A stretch of DNA of 15,242 nucleotides from Bacillota bacterium (GTDB taxonomy: Bacteria; Bacillota; Clostridia; Christensenellales; SZUA-584): the NCBI GenBank assembly GCA_023399095.1, contig JAEWQS010000126.1, positions 1 to 15,242 on the forward strand, in the 5' to 3' direction. Position 1 is the stretch's first letter. Every line of letters starts with the position of its first letter. The notes under the pieces were generated by a model. It did no database searches, had not been told where the DNA came from, and saw nothing but the letters and a program-made list of their open reading frames with translations. A program made the translations under genes and the position numbers. Positions 1 through 5,125 of the stretch are shown in pieces.

Positions 1-2
1 TT

Positions 3-350
3 TTAGTATCTTTTTTCCTTAAGTTTGGCAGACTTGCCGACGCGATCACGCAGGTAGTAAAGCTTCGACCGCCTGACTTGGCTGTGCCGCATCACTTCGA
101 TGCTCGCAATCTTCGGCGAGTGAACCGGGAACGTTCTTTCCACACCAATACCGAAAGACACACGACGAACGGTGATTGTCTCCTTGATGCCGCCGCCTTT
201 ATTGGCGATAACGTAACCCTCGAATGCCTGCAAACGCTCTCTTGTGCCTTCTACAACCTTGACAGACACCTTCACAACGTCGCCGATTTTGATCTCAGGC
301 ACATCGGTGCGCATATTTTCTTGCTCTATGGCTCTAATAATCTGGCTCAT
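3..350 (-). CDS. rplS: 50S ribosomal protein L19
   Basis: L19 is a structural protein of the large ribosomal subunit that sits at the interface with the 30S subunit. The 115-residue product has the family's usual length and its hallmark stretches: the KIGDVVKVSVKVVEGTRERLQ region near residues 21-41, the GVERTFPVHSPKI motif, and the basic C-terminus RRSKLYYLRDRVGKSAK. The ATG is preceded by a strong GGAGGAGG ribosome binding site on the minus strand (about 358-365). In many bacteria rplS closes the rpsP-rimM-trmD operon. Here a divergent gene lies upstream and rplS has its own promoter, so it is at least the first gene of its transcript. Identification is secure from sequence. Confidence 0.97.
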   Translation of the reverse strand: MSQIIRAIEQENMRTDVPEIKIGDVVKVSVKVVEGTRERLQAFEGYVIANKGGGIKETITVRRVSFGIGVERTFPVHSPKIASIEVMRHSQVRRSKLYYLRDRVGKSAKLKEKRY

Positions 351-371
351 GCTGATTCCTCCTCCCAGTAT

Positions 372-412
372 AGGTGTTCATAACCGACAAAAATGCGGAA
401 AGCGGACCACCC
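372..412 (-). promoter_or_regulatory. possible structured leader of rplS
   Basis: The rplS 5' leader can fold so that GGGTG (408-412) pairs with CACCT (372-376), enclosing a short hairpin of CCGCA (394-398) with TGTCGG (384-389). Firmicutes rplS genes are known to carry an autoregulatory L19 leader RNA. The position and size fit, but I cannot confirm the family from sequence alone; it may simply be a weakly structured 5' UTR. Confidence 0.3.
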
Positions 413-427
413 TAAATCAACCACGTG

Positions 428-456
428 ATTATAACATAAGCAAATCTGCCTGACAA
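428..456 (-). promoter_or_regulatory. rplS promoter
   Basis: On the minus strand a -35 box TTGTCA (451-456) is separated by exactly 17 bases from a perfect -10 box TATAAT (428-433), with a TG one base upstream of the -10 (extended -10). Transcription should start near 421, leaving a ~70-base leader before the rplS ATG. This is a near-consensus housekeeping sigma promoter, as expected for a ribosomal protein gene. Confidence 0.8.
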
Positions 457-508
457 GACAAAAATGCGAATATATTCATCGATTCTGCTTTGCCCCGCAT
501 CGTAGGTC

Positions 509-537
509 TTGACCCATATGGAATAATGTGTTTTAAT
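509..537 (+). promoter_or_regulatory. promoter of the ECF transporter-kinase operon
   Basis: A -35 box TTGACC (509-514), a 17-base spacer, and a -10 box TTTAAT (532-537) with TG one base upstream of the -10 form a good sigma-A type promoter. The predicted start is near 544, giving a leader of about 140 bases before the transporter ATG at 686. It is divergent from the rplS promoter, and the two -35 regions are about 50 bases apart. Confidence 0.7.
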
Positions 538-543
538 CAATGC

Positions 544-666
544 GTCACTGTCACAGGTGTCAGCCGGCACGAAGCCGGTGGGGTTTAATAATAGCGATGT
601 ATTTGTATCGATACCATGAAGGTATCCGCTTTCCTCAAGGGAAGGCCGATTCTTGTGGTATTTTTT
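544..666 (+). promoter_or_regulatory. candidate riboswitch leader with attenuator
   Basis: The leader can form P1 (GGTGTC 556-561 with GATACC 610-615, one G-U pair), P2 (GCCGGC 563-568 / GCCGGT 574-579, loop ACGAA), and P3 (CGATGT 595-600 / GTATCG 605-610, two G-U pairs), with an unpaired purine/T-rich joiner at 580-594. The 3' strand of P1 is also the 5' strand of a long terminator hairpin ending in six T. P1 and the terminator therefore exclude each other, which is the usual arrangement of an expression platform. A local hairpin GATACC/GGTATC (610-615/621-626) is a further alternative. I do not recognise the aptamer; it lacks TPP, FMN, cobalamin, THF and preQ1 signature sequences. Confidence 0.5.
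611..666 (+). terminator. intrinsic terminator in ECF operon leader
   Basis: The imperfect hairpin begins with ATACCA (611-616) pairing TGGTAT (656-661). It continues through GG/TC and ATC/GAT pairs to an apical stem GCTTTCC (628-634) with GGAAGGC (640-646), closed by the 5-base loop TCAAG. The run of six T at 661-666 follows at once. It lies upstream of the coding region, 20 bases before the ATG, so it would act as an attenuator and not as an operon end. Confidence 0.6.
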
Positions 667-685
667 ATTTATGGAGGACATCGTC

Positions 686-1222
686 ATGAAATCATCTAAA
701 AACCTGGTTCTCGGCGCGGTATTTATGGCAATCGCGCTGCTGCTTCCGTTTTTAACGTTGCAGATTCCGGCAATCGGCAGCATGCTGCTGCCCATGCACA
801 TTCCTGTGCTGCTGTGCGGATATTTCTGTGGCTGGCAATACGGCTTGGCCGTGGGCGCTGTTGCGCCGCTGCTACGAAGCGCGTTGCTCAGTATGCCGCC
901 TATGTTCCCCATAGCCGCCGCCATGGCTTTTGAGCTTGCCGTTTACGGCCTGATGACGGGGCTGCTTTACAAGCGTTTCCCCAAGAAAATCGGTTACGTC
1001 TATGCCGTGCTGCTGATATCAATGGCCGCCGGGCGCGTCGTTTGGGGCGCGGTTAGCTATGTGTTCTACGGCTTTGGCGACACCGCTTTTTCATGGGAGA
1101 TGTTTATGGGCGGCGCGTTTTTAAAGGCATTGCCGGGCATTGCGCTTCAGCTCATACTGATACCTATCCTCGTCATGGCTCTGAATAAGAATAAACATAA
1201 GGAAACAACATTGTCTGCATGA
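686..1222 (+). CDS. ECF transporter S component (substrate unknown)
   Basis: This is a membrane substrate-binding (S) subunit of an energy-coupling factor transporter, which captures a vitamin or vitamin-like compound and works with a shared EcfA-EcfA'-EcfT module encoded elsewhere. The 178-residue protein is strongly hydrophobic, with about five to six predicted membrane segments and a short basic tail KNKHKE. Near the N-terminus AVFMA fits the small-residue AxxxA pattern that contacts EcfT. Sequence such as LLPMHIPVLLCGYFCGWQYGL resembles the BioY/FolT-like fold family. I chose the ATG at 686 because GGAGG (673-677) lies 8 bases upstream; a TTG at 653 and an ATG at 671 are in frame but fall in the terminator or overlap the RBS. 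Its stop overlaps the kinase start. No substrate can be assigned from sequence. Confidence 0.85.
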   Translation: MKSSKNLVLGAVFMAIALLLPFLTLQIPAIGSMLLPMHIPVLLCGYFCGWQYGLAVGAVAPLLRSALLSMPPMFPIAAAMAFELAVYGLMTGLLYKRFPKKIGYVYAVLLISMAAGRVVWGAVSYVFYGFGDTAFSWEMFMGGAFLKALPGIALQLILIPILVMALNKNKHKETTLSA

Positions 1223-1812
1223 AAAATCGTATGATCAAAACGGCCTGCGCCGATTTTATTGATGTGTTCAGTCGCATCGACACGCTGCTGGAAGAAAAGC
1301 AGACTGTGACGGTCGCGATAGAAGGCGGCAGCGCCAGCGGCAAAACCACGCTTGCCGGTCTGCTGGCTGATGTTTACGAATGCAACGTGTTTCACATGGA
1401 CGACTTTTTTCTGCCGCAGGGGCGAAAAACGCCTGAGCGTTTGAATGAGCCGGGCGGCAACGTGGATTATGAACGCTTTGCGGATGACGTGGCCTCAAGG
1501 CTGAAAATCGGCAGCGTGTTTTCATATCGCCCCTATGATTGCAAAACAGGCTGCTTTAAAGACGCTGTTTCGGTGTCTCCCAAAGCGCTCAATATCGTCG
1601 AAGGTGTTTACAGCCTGCATCCCGCATTGGCTGACATTTACGACATGAAGCTGTTTTTGAAGACGGACGAAGACACTCAGCTTGCACGTATACGCCAAAG
1701 AAGCGGTGAAGCCATGCTCAAGCGCTTCGTCACCGAATGGATACCGCTGGAGAACATCTATTTCGACATGCTGAAAATTGAACAAAGTTGTGATTTTGTC
1801 TACAAATCATAA
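1219..1812 (+). CDS. uridine-kinase-like P-loop kinase
   Basis: This 197-residue protein belongs to the uridine kinase / phosphoribulokinase / pantothenate kinase-like P-loop group. It shows Walker A GGSASGKTT at residues 36-44, a substrate-side DDFF motif at 61-64 (compare the DSFY of uridine kinases), and EGVYSLHP at 128-135 where Udk proteins have the EGI segment. It should phosphorylate a small hydroxyl-bearing substrate such as a nucleoside or vitamin, using a nucleoside triphosphate. The ATGA overlap with the upstream S component implies translational coupling. The natural guess is that the kinase traps the imported compound; this is inference. True uridine kinase is possible, but the lid region (residues 155-175) is short and divergent, so I give no symbol. 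Confidence 0.8.
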   Translation: MKNRMIKTACADFIDVFSRIDTLLEEKQTVTVAIEGGSASGKTTLAGLLADVYECNVFHMDDFFLPQGRKTPERLNEPGGNVDYERFADDVASRLKIGSVFSYRPYDCKTGCFKDAVSVSPKALNIVEGVYSLHPALADIYDMKLFLKTDEDTQLARIRQRSGEAMLKRFVTEWIPLENIYFDMLKIEQSCDFVYKS

Positions 1813-1896
1813 AACAAATCTGACCGTACGTAAGCTTCACCATCATAAGATAAAGGTAAATATTAGAATATAATAAACATTCTTTTCAAATTTTGC

Positions 1897-1926
1897 TTGA
1901 CGAAACAAATCTTCTTTGCATATAAT
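1897..1926 (+). promoter_or_regulatory. promoter of the aromatic operon
   Basis: TTGACG (1897-1902) and a perfect TATAAT (1921-1926) are separated by 18 bases, within an AT-rich stretch. The predicted start is near 1933, about 20 bases before the leader peptide ATG and 270 before aroF. The region from 1813 to 1896, between the kinase gene and this promoter, is AT-rich and shows no gene and no clear terminator. Confidence 0.75.
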
Positions 1927-1929
1927 AAG

Positions 1930-1944
1930 TCAAACTAAGTTTGA
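1930..1944 (+). promoter_or_regulatory. palindrome over the transcription start
   Basis: TCAAAC and GTTTGA form a perfect inverted repeat around a TAA centre. It begins four bases after the -10 box and covers the predicted start site. That is a typical position for a repressor operator. In RNA it would be incomplete if transcription starts near 1933, so a DNA role is more likely than a hairpin. No regulator can be named. Confidence 0.4.
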
Positions 1945-1953
1945 GGAGCAGGC

Positions 1954-2067
1954 ATGAACGGATCATTGTCCAATCGTTATTATTCGTTTAGCAGCCGGAG
2001 CTATTATGGCTTCGGATACTTTACGTTAATTAAATACGATGGATACAAACGGTCATGGGTTGCTTGA
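1954..2067 (+). CDS. aromatic-rich leader peptide of the aro operon
   Basis: A 37-codon ORF starts with ATG at 1954 behind a GAGGAG ribosome binding site (1943-1948, five bases away) and ends with TGA at 2065-2067. Eleven of 37 residues are aromatic: Tyr at positions 9, 10, 17, 18, 22, 28 and 31, Phe at 12, 20 and 23, and Trp at 35. Two Tyr-Tyr pairs occur (TAT TAT at 1978-1983 and 2002-2007). The ORF lies between the operon promoter and a strong intrinsic terminator, directly upstream of DAHP synthase. By analogy with trp and pheA leader peptides, its translation should report the supply of charged tRNA-Tyr and tRNA-Phe. It is probably not a functional protein. The assignment is inferred from composition and position. 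Confidence 0.75.
   Translation: MNGSLSNRYYSFSSRSYYGFGYFTLIKYDGYKRSWVA
1995..2015 (+). promoter_or_regulatory. attenuator hairpin inside leader peptide ORF
   Basis: CCGGAGC (1995-2001) pairs with GCTTCGG (2009-2015), seven pairs including one G-U. The 7-base loop holds the second Tyr-Tyr codon pair. This would be the 1:2 hairpin of an attenuator: a ribosome slowed at Tyr9-Tyr10 or Phe12 would cover its 5' arm. The freed 3' arm can pair only weakly with the terminator's 5' arm (GGCTTC 2008-2013 with GGAGCT 2101-2106), so the antiterminator is uncertain. Confidence 0.4.
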
Positions 2068-2096
2068 TTACCAAATTAGTTTAATACAGTGTCAAC

Positions 2097-2126
2097 AAAG
2101 GGAGCTCATTACCGGGCTCCCTTTTT
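2097..2126 (+). terminator. attenuator terminator of the aromatic operon
   Basis: A perfect 9-bp stem, AAAGGGAGC (2097-2105) with GCTCCCTTT (2116-2124), encloses a 10-base loop and runs into TTTTT (2122-2126). It lies 30 bases after the leader peptide stop and about 75 bases before aroF. Transcripts from the promoter must read through it to express any of the nine enzymes, so it is most likely conditional. Confidence 0.85.
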
Positions 2127-2154
2127 AAATTTGCACCATCGTGTAAAAATATTT

Positions 2155-2174
2155 GGGGAGCGAAGCAAACTCCC
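2155..2174 (+). promoter_or_regulatory. second hairpin before aroF
   Basis: GGGAG (2156-2160) pairs with CTCCC (2170-2174) around a 9-base loop and is followed only by TTTG, so it is a poor terminator. Its GGGAGC (2156-2161) also matches the 3' arm GCTCCC (2116-2121) of the preceding terminator and could compete for it. The role is unclear; it may be leader structure or a decayed copy of the attenuator stem. Confidence 0.3.
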
Positions 2175-2201
2175 TTTGTAGGACGGAAGGACGGAAAAAA
2201 C

Positions 2202-3218
2202 ATGATCATTATTCTAAAACCAGGCGCGGAACAACAAAAGGTTAACGACCTCATCCATTTTCTCGAGCATGATTTCTCGCTTGAGGTACAGCGTATGGAC
2301 GGCGTGAACTACTCCATACTCGGCCTGATCGGTGACACATCCGCGCTGGACACCGAGCCGATTCAAGAGCGCAGCGTCGTCAGAAAAGTGATGCGCGTGC
2401 AGGAGCCGTACAAAAAGGTGAACCGCGCGTTCCACCCGGACGATACCATCGTTGAAGGAAACGGCTTTACCATCGGCGGCAAGGAGCTTGCGCTGATGGC
2501 AGGGCCGTGCAGCGTGGAGAGCGAGGAACAGATCGTCTCCACAGCGATTAAGGTGAAAGCCGCGGGCGCGAACTTCCTTCGCGGCGGCGCGTTCAAACCG
2601 CGCACCAGCCCGTACCGCTTTCAGGGCTTGGGCACGGAAGGGCTAAAATACTTGGAGACAGCCAAAGCGGAAACGGGGCTGCCCATCGTGACCGAGATCA
2701 CGAGCGTCGAATACGTCGATCTGTTCGTCGACAAGGTGGATGTGATTCAGGTGGGCGCAAGAAATATGCAAAACTTTGTGCTGCTAAGGGAGCTTGGTAA
2801 ATCCCAAACGCCCGTGCTGCTAAAGCGGGGTCTCAGCGCCACGATTGAGGAATGGCTCATGAGCGCCGAATACATCGCGGCAGGCGGCAATCCCAACGTG
2901 ATACTTTGTGAGCGCGGCATCCGCACATTCGAAACGGCGACGCGCAACACGCTGGACATCTCAGCTGTGCCCGTCATCAAACGCCAGAGCCATTTGCCGA
3001 TCATCGTTGACCCAAGTCATGCCACGGGTCTTTGGTGGGCTGTGGAACCGCTGGCCGTCGCAGCCGTCTGCGCCGGTGCGGACGGTGTGATGATCGAGGT
3101 GCACGAAAGCCCCTCAGAGGCACTGTCCGACGGCAAGCAGTCACTGCTGCCTGAAAAATTCTCTGCTGTGGCACAGAAGCTCAAAGGCGCGGCTGAACTG
3201 ATGGGCAGGACGATATAA
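2202..3218 (+). CDS. aroF: DAHP synthase, class I-beta with N-terminal regulatory domain
   Basis: The enzyme condenses phosphoenolpyruvate and erythrose-4-phosphate to DAHP, the first shikimate-pathway step, in the cytoplasm. It has 338 residues. Residues 1-70 match the ferredoxin-like regulatory domain (MIIILKPGAEQQKV) seen in Thermotoga-type enzymes, where Tyr or Phe binding inhibits the barrel. The catalytic barrel carries GPCSVES (101-107), RGGAFKPRTSPYRFQGLG (127-144), ARNMQNF (186-192), LLKRG (206-210), CERGIRTFE (236-244) and the metal-binding VDPSHATG (269-276). It is the first enzyme gene after the attenuator. Its ribosome binding site is modest (GGAAGG 2185-2190, 11 bases from the ATG). 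Its TAA shares one base with the tyrA ATG. Identification is very secure; inhibition by Tyr/Phe is inferred from the domain. Confidence 0.96.
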   Translation: MIIILKPGAEQQKVNDLIHFLEHDFSLEVQRMDGVNYSILGLIGDTSALDTEPIQERSVVRKVMRVQEPYKKVNRAFHPDDTIVEGNGFTIGGKELALMAGPCSVESEEQIVSTAIKVKAAGANFLRGGAFKPRTSPYRFQGLGTEGLKYLETAKAETGLPIVTEITSVEYVDLFVDKVDVIQVGARNMQNFVLLRELGKSQTPVLLKRGLSATIEEWLMSAEYIAAGGNPNVILCERGIRTFETATRNTLDISAVPVIKRQSHLPIIVDPSHATGLWWAVEPLAVAAVCAGADGVMIEVHESPSEALSDGKQSLLPEKFSAVAQKLKGAAELMGRTI

Positions 3219-4051
3219 TGGAAGAACGATTTTTGGAAAGCCGCATACTCATCGCGGGTCTTGGGTTGATCGGAGGCTCGGTGGCCAAGGCGCTAAAAGG
3301 CGCGGGCTGCACACACGTCTGTGCGCTGGACAACGATGAAGAGTCTATCCAAGCAGCCAGAGCCGAAGGCGTGATTGAAGCGGGGTTTGCGGATAACGAT
3401 CAATGCTTTGATATCGTGATATGCGCGCTGCCGCCGCATGCCGTTCCCGGGGTCTACGAGCAGGTGAAACAGCGCCTTAATGACGGCGGCGTTTTCGCGG
3501 AGCTATCGGGCCTTAAAACCGCGCTTGTGGACGCGCTTTATGATGTGGTGCTGCCGCAGCATGCGCTGCTGTGTCTGCATCCGATGGCGGGCAGCGAAAA
3601 AGTGGGCTACGCAAACGCCGACGCGGCGCTTTTTAAGGATGCACGTTTGATATTGACGCCAACTGAGAAGACGACAGACGCCGCGCTCGAATGGGCAAAA
3701 TTCCTGTGCAAGGCGCTGCAATGCAGCGAGATGACATCGCTCTCCCCCGCGCTGCACGATGCGGTGGTGGCGGATTTGAGCCATCTGCCGCATGTGGCCG
3801 CGCTCGCGGTTTATTCTGTGGGTAAGGGGCTGGAGCGCTTCGCGGGCGGCAGCTTTCACGCCATCACTCGCGTGGCCGATCTCAACGCGCCGCTCTGGGC
3901 AGGACTATTGATGGACAACGCAGAATATTTGCAGCGGAGCCTTACGCGCTTAAAGCACAATCTTGATACGATTGATCAGGCGCTGACTGAGCGCGACACA
4001 CAAAAGCTGGAGATACTTTTAAGCAACATGGCCAAAGGAGTCAATATATGA
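3218..4051 (+). CDS. tyrA: prephenate dehydrogenase
   Basis: TyrA oxidatively decarboxylates prephenate to 4-hydroxyphenylpyruvate, the precursor of tyrosine. The 277-residue protein has an N-terminal Rossmann fold with GLGLIGGS at 14-21 and acidic D38 after the second strand, which suggests NAD preference. It also has the catalytic-histidine segment HPMAGSE at 121-127, and the helical dimerisation domain with DLSHLPH at 186-192 and ITRVADLNAPLW at 216-227. There is no fused chorismate mutase and no C-terminal ACT domain, so feedback control, if any, must work through the core or via AroF. It overlaps aroF by one base (TAATG) and aroB by four (ATGA), which implies tight translational coupling. 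Confidence 0.95.
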   Translation: MEERFLESRILIAGLGLIGGSVAKALKGAGCTHVCALDNDEESIQAARAEGVIEAGFADNDQCFDIVICALPPHAVPGVYEQVKQRLNDGGVFAELSGLKTALVDALYDVVLPQHALLCLHPMAGSEKVGYANADAALFKDARLILTPTEKTTDAALEWAKFLCKALQCSEMTSLSPALHDAVVADLSHLPHVAALAVYSVGKGLERFAGGSFHAITRVADLNAPLWAGLLMDNAEYLQRSLTRLKHNLDTIDQALTERDTQKLEILLSNMAKGVNI

Positions 4052-5115
4052 ACACGCTGACAATGCGTGCGGGCACATGTGAATATCCCGTATATATAGA
4101 AAAAGGGCTGCTGCAAAGCGTACCCGGAAAGCTCAAAGAGCTGTTCCCCAAAAGCCGCTTTGCTATCATCACAGACGACAACGTGAACGCCTTATATGGA
4201 CAGAGTGTGACTGATTCGTTTGAAGCCGCAGGTTTGCGCTATGATCTGCTGGCCGTGAAACCCGGCGAAGGCGCGAAAAGCACAGCAGTCTTTGCGCGTT
4301 TGCTCAGCGAACTCGCGCAGCGCAGCTACAACCGCGCCGATGTGATTGTGGCGCTAGGCGGCGGTGTCGTGGGCGATCTTTCGGGCTTTGTCGCGGCGGT
4401 ATTTCTGCGTGGTCTGCGCTGTGTGCAGATTCCCACCACATTGCTCGCCCAGATTGACAGCGCTGTGGGCGGAAAGACCGCGATTAATCTTCCCGAGGGC
4501 AAAAATCTCGTGGGTGCGTTCCATCAGCCGAGCGCGGTTTTCGTGGACTCGTCCCTGCTGCAAACGCTGCCCGCAGCCGATTTTGCTGACGGCATGAGCG
4601 AGCTTATCAAATACGCGCTCATCCGAGACGCGGACATGTTTACCGAGCTTGAAAATTGCGGCGCGATTCACGCGGATTCGGACATTCTCCCCGCATGGAT
4701 CAGCAAGTGCCTTTCTATCAAACGCGACGTGGTGGCCGCAGACGAAAAGGACACGGGTGAACGCATGCTATTAAATTTCGGACACACCATCGGCCACGGC
4801 ATCGAGCGATTGTGCGCCGCGCAGAAGCGGCCCATGACACACGGCCGCGCTGTCGCGATCGGCATGGTCGCCATCACCGAGGCGTCCGAGCGCATGGAGC
4901 TTACCCAAACGGGCACCGCGCAGCGCATCATTTCTGTGTTGCAAAAGGCGGGGCTGCCGCACGACATTTCCGCCTACGACAAGGACGAGATATTAAAGGG
5001 CATACTCGTGGACAAGAAAAACGTTGCTGACAAGCTCAATCTTGTGCTGATAAAAGAGCCGGGGCAGTCTTTTCTGCACCGCATACCGGGCAGCGACGCA
5101 AAACGCTTTATATAA
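4048..5115 (+). CDS. aroB: 3-dehydroquinate synthase
   Basis: AroB converts DAHP to 3-dehydroquinate, using NAD catalytically and a divalent metal (second shikimate step). The 355-residue protein shows GGGVVGDLSGF at 104-114 for NAD binding, PTTLLAQIDSAVGGKT at 129-144 with the conserved D and K, the metal ligand region around E185 in GMSELIKY, LNFGHTIGH at 242-250, and H265 in RPMTHG. Length and motifs are normal. The ribosome binding site AAAGGAG lies inside the end of tyrA, and a 10-base gap separates aroB from aroA. Confidence 0.97.
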   Translation: MNTLTMRAGTCEYPVYIEKGLLQSVPGKLKELFPKSRFAIITDDNVNALYGQSVTDSFEAAGLRYDLLAVKPGEGAKSTAVFARLLSELAQRSYNRADVIVALGGGVVGDLSGFVAAVFLRGLRCVQIPTTLLAQIDSAVGGKTAINLPEGKNLVGAFHQPSAVFVDSSLLQTLPAADFADGMSELIKYALIRDADMFTELENCGAIHADSDILPAWISKCLSIKRDVVAADEKDTGERMLLNFGHTIGHGIERLCAAQKRPMTHGRAVAIGMVAITEASERMELTQTGTAQRIISVLQKAGLPHDISAYDKDEILKGILVDKKNVADKLNLVLIKEPGQSFLHRIPGSDAKRFI

Positions 5116-5125
5116 GGAAGAATAC

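Noticed and set aside
541..626. Cobalamin riboswitch (CACTG, AGCGATG and GATACC fragments look faintly similar)
   Set aside because: The required GGTGCC opening and the GGGAA...GGTG...ATTCC core are missing, and the leader is too short for that class.
653..685. Upstream TTG (653) or ATG (671) as start of the ECF S component
   Set aside because: TTG 653 lies inside the terminator hairpin without an RBS, and the ATG at 671 overlaps the GGAGG that serves the ATG at 686.
412..924. Long minus-strand ORF (170 codons) opposite the ECF leader and gene
   Set aside because: It covers the rplS promoter, the ECF promoter and the terminator hairpin, has no RBS, and its protein resembles no family. It is a shadow of the plus-strand S component.
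2068..2201. T-box riboswitch in front of aroF
   Set aside because: T-box control would be usual in Firmicutes, but the conserved antiterminator sequence with GGTGG and ACCGCG is absent and the leader instead codes for a peptide.
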